Shown here piece after piece: positions 6,962 to 7,555 of a stretch of 7,555 bases of DNA (positions within the stretch are counted from its first letter, which is position 1; the number at the start of each line of letters is the position of its first letter). Source of the DNA: an uncultured Rubrivivax sp. (GTDB lineage: Bacteria > Pseudomonadota > Gammaproteobacteria > Burkholderiales > Burkholderiaceae_C); NCBI GenBank assembly GCA_937975735.1, contig CALJUI010000196.1:1-7555 (forward strand), read 5' to 3'. Below the pieces are notes generated by a model. It saw only the letters and a program-made list of their open reading frames with translations. It did not search any database and was not told the origin of the DNA. A program made the position numbers and the translations under genes.

Positions 6962-6993
6962 CTTCAGGCTTTGCTGGACGTGAGCCGCACCTG

Positions 6994-7467
6994 ATGCATC
7001 CGGAACGCCCAACGCGCGCCGATCCATGGGGTGACGGGGACGACGACCGACCCGCGCCCCGCCCGTTGACCCGGGAGGAGGCGCAGGCCCTGCGGGCCAA
7101 GGAGCCCCCGCTCAATCCGTGGCGGGTGATCCTGGTGCAGGCCGGGCTGGGGGTGGTCGTGGCCCTCGTGGCGTGGCTGGTGTCCGGCAAGCAGACCGTG
7201 GGATGGTCCGCGCTGTATGGCGCGGCCGTGGTGGTCGTGCCGGGGGCCTTGATGGCGCGCGGCATGACGAGCCGGATCTCCGCCTTGTCGCCCGGCGTCA
7301 GCGCCGTGAGCTTCATGGCGTGGGAGATGGCAAAGATCGGGGTTTCGGTGGCCATGCTGATGCTGGCGCCGAGGCTCGTGCAGGGTTTGAGCTGGCCGGC
7401 ACTGCTGGTGGCGCTGATCCTGTGCATCAAGGTTTACTGGCTGGCGCTCCTGTGGCGCGGCAAGTGA
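6994..7467 (+). CDS. atpI: ATP synthase subunit I
   Basis: Small inner-membrane protein of 157 aa encoded first in bacterial F1Fo ATP synthase operons. It is not part of the finished enzyme and is thought to help assemble the c-ring or handle Mg2+. A charged, proline- and aspartate-rich cytoplasmic N-terminus (1-42) precedes four hydrophobic helices at about 43-63, 68-88, 104-126 and 133-153. The third helix holds the conserved polar pair in FMAWEMAKIG (Glu111, Lys114). Length fits proteobacterial AtpI. The start is the first ATG after a TATAAT promoter; a modest GTGAG lies 9 nt upstream as a ribosome-binding site. The gene is followed after 34 bp by atpB, which strongly supports the call. 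The alternative would be another small four-helix membrane protein, but the context argues against it. Confidence 0.93.
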   Translation: MHPERPTRADPWGDGDDDRPAPRPLTREEAQALRAKEPPLNPWRVILVQAGLGVVVALVAWLVSGKQTVGWSALYGAAVVVVPGALMARGMTSRISALSPGVSAVSFMAWEMAKIGVSVAMLMLAPRLVQGLSWPALLVALILCIKVYWLALLWRGK

Positions 7468-7501
7468 GCGAAGAAGAACCTGAGGACGGGACCGAGCAGA
7501 C

Positions 7502-7555
7502 ATGGCAGCCGAAGGCAGCGCGCCCACCGCGGGCGAGTACATCGTCCACCACCTG
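7502..7555 (+). CDS. atpB: ATP synthase subunit a, first 18 codons (3' end outside window)
   Basis: Only the N-terminus is present: MAAEGSAPTAGEYIVHHL. The PTAxEYIVHHL pattern is characteristic of betaproteobacterial AtpB, the membrane subunit a that forms the proton half-channels facing the c-ring in Fo. It begins 34 bp after atpI in the same direction, as expected for the atp operon (I-B-E-F-H-A-G-D-C). The ribosome-binding site is weak (a GAG about 5 nt upstream of the ATG, and GAGGA further up). The identification rests on this short motif plus position. Confidence 0.9.
   Translation, partial: MAAEGSAPTAGEYIVHHL

Larger units (their letters stand above)
6675..6993. other. Divergent intergenic region between dsbD and atpI (319 bp)
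   Basis: This region should hold the promoters of both the dsbD operon (minus) and the atp operon (plus). It is very GC-rich except for an AT-rich patch at about 6948-6965 that contains TATAAT. I see no credible gene: the open frames across it have no family motif and a composition typical of out-of-frame high-GC DNA. It contains two short perfect hairpins (annotated separately) and weaker inverted repeats at 6774-6788 (arms of 6 with one mismatch) and 6794-6804 (arms of 5, perfect). No convincing sigma-70 promoter for dsbD was found on the minus strand. Confidence 0.8.

Noticed and set aside
6290..6983. Overlapping open frames on both strands across the dsbD 5' end and the intergenic region
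   Set aside because: No family motif, Arg/Ala-rich composition, and conflict with the dsbD start and the atp promoter.

Overview
The window looks like chromosomal DNA of a high-GC betaproteobacterium, most likely order Burkholderiales (the Rubrivivax/Leptothrix/Methylibium-like group). The basis is very strong G/C bias at third codon positions, Burkholderiales-like protein sequences, and an atpI-atpB start typical of that order. The genus is an inference. No RNA genes, insertion sequences, CRISPR arrays or phage-like genes were seen.

Left part (1-3912, plus strand): the 3' end of a tightly packed catabolic operon. It holds the C-terminal part of an HpcH/HpaI-family 2-keto-3-deoxy-acid aldolase, an aldose 1-epimerase, an SMP-30/gluconolactonase-family lactonase and an FAD-dependent glycerol-3-phosphate dehydrogenase (glpD-like). 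The junctions are abutting (TGAATG), 1-bp overlapping (TGATG) and 4-bp overlapping (ATGA), so translation is probably coupled. The first three enzymes fit an oxidative, non-phosphorylated aldose pathway: mutarotation, (dehydrogenation), lactone hydrolysis, (dehydration), retro-aldol cleavage. The dehydrogenase and dehydratase are not in the window. GlpD may collect a three-carbon product or serve glycerol phosphate separately. The sugar cannot be told from this sequence.

Middle part (3913-6674, minus strand): a two-gene thiol-redox operon. A DsbD/ScsB-like membrane thiol:disulfide reductase is followed 20 bp later by an exported redoxin-fold protein with a CPFV active site. DsbD would carry electrons from cytoplasmic thioredoxin to the periplasm, and the redoxin is a plausible client. 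This operon converges on the sugar operon with no intergenic base: the two stop codons form the palindrome TGATCA.

Right part (6675-7555): a GC-rich divergent intergenic region of 319 bp with several short hairpins and a perfect TATAAT box near its right end. It is followed by atpI and the first 18 codons of atpB, the start of the F1Fo ATP synthase operon on the plus strand.

The window mostly reads as ordinary chromosomal metabolism and housekeeping. I found no convincing undescribed system. The points most worth a second look are glpD inside a sugar-acid operon, the DsbD-redoxin pair, and the zero-gap convergent junction.
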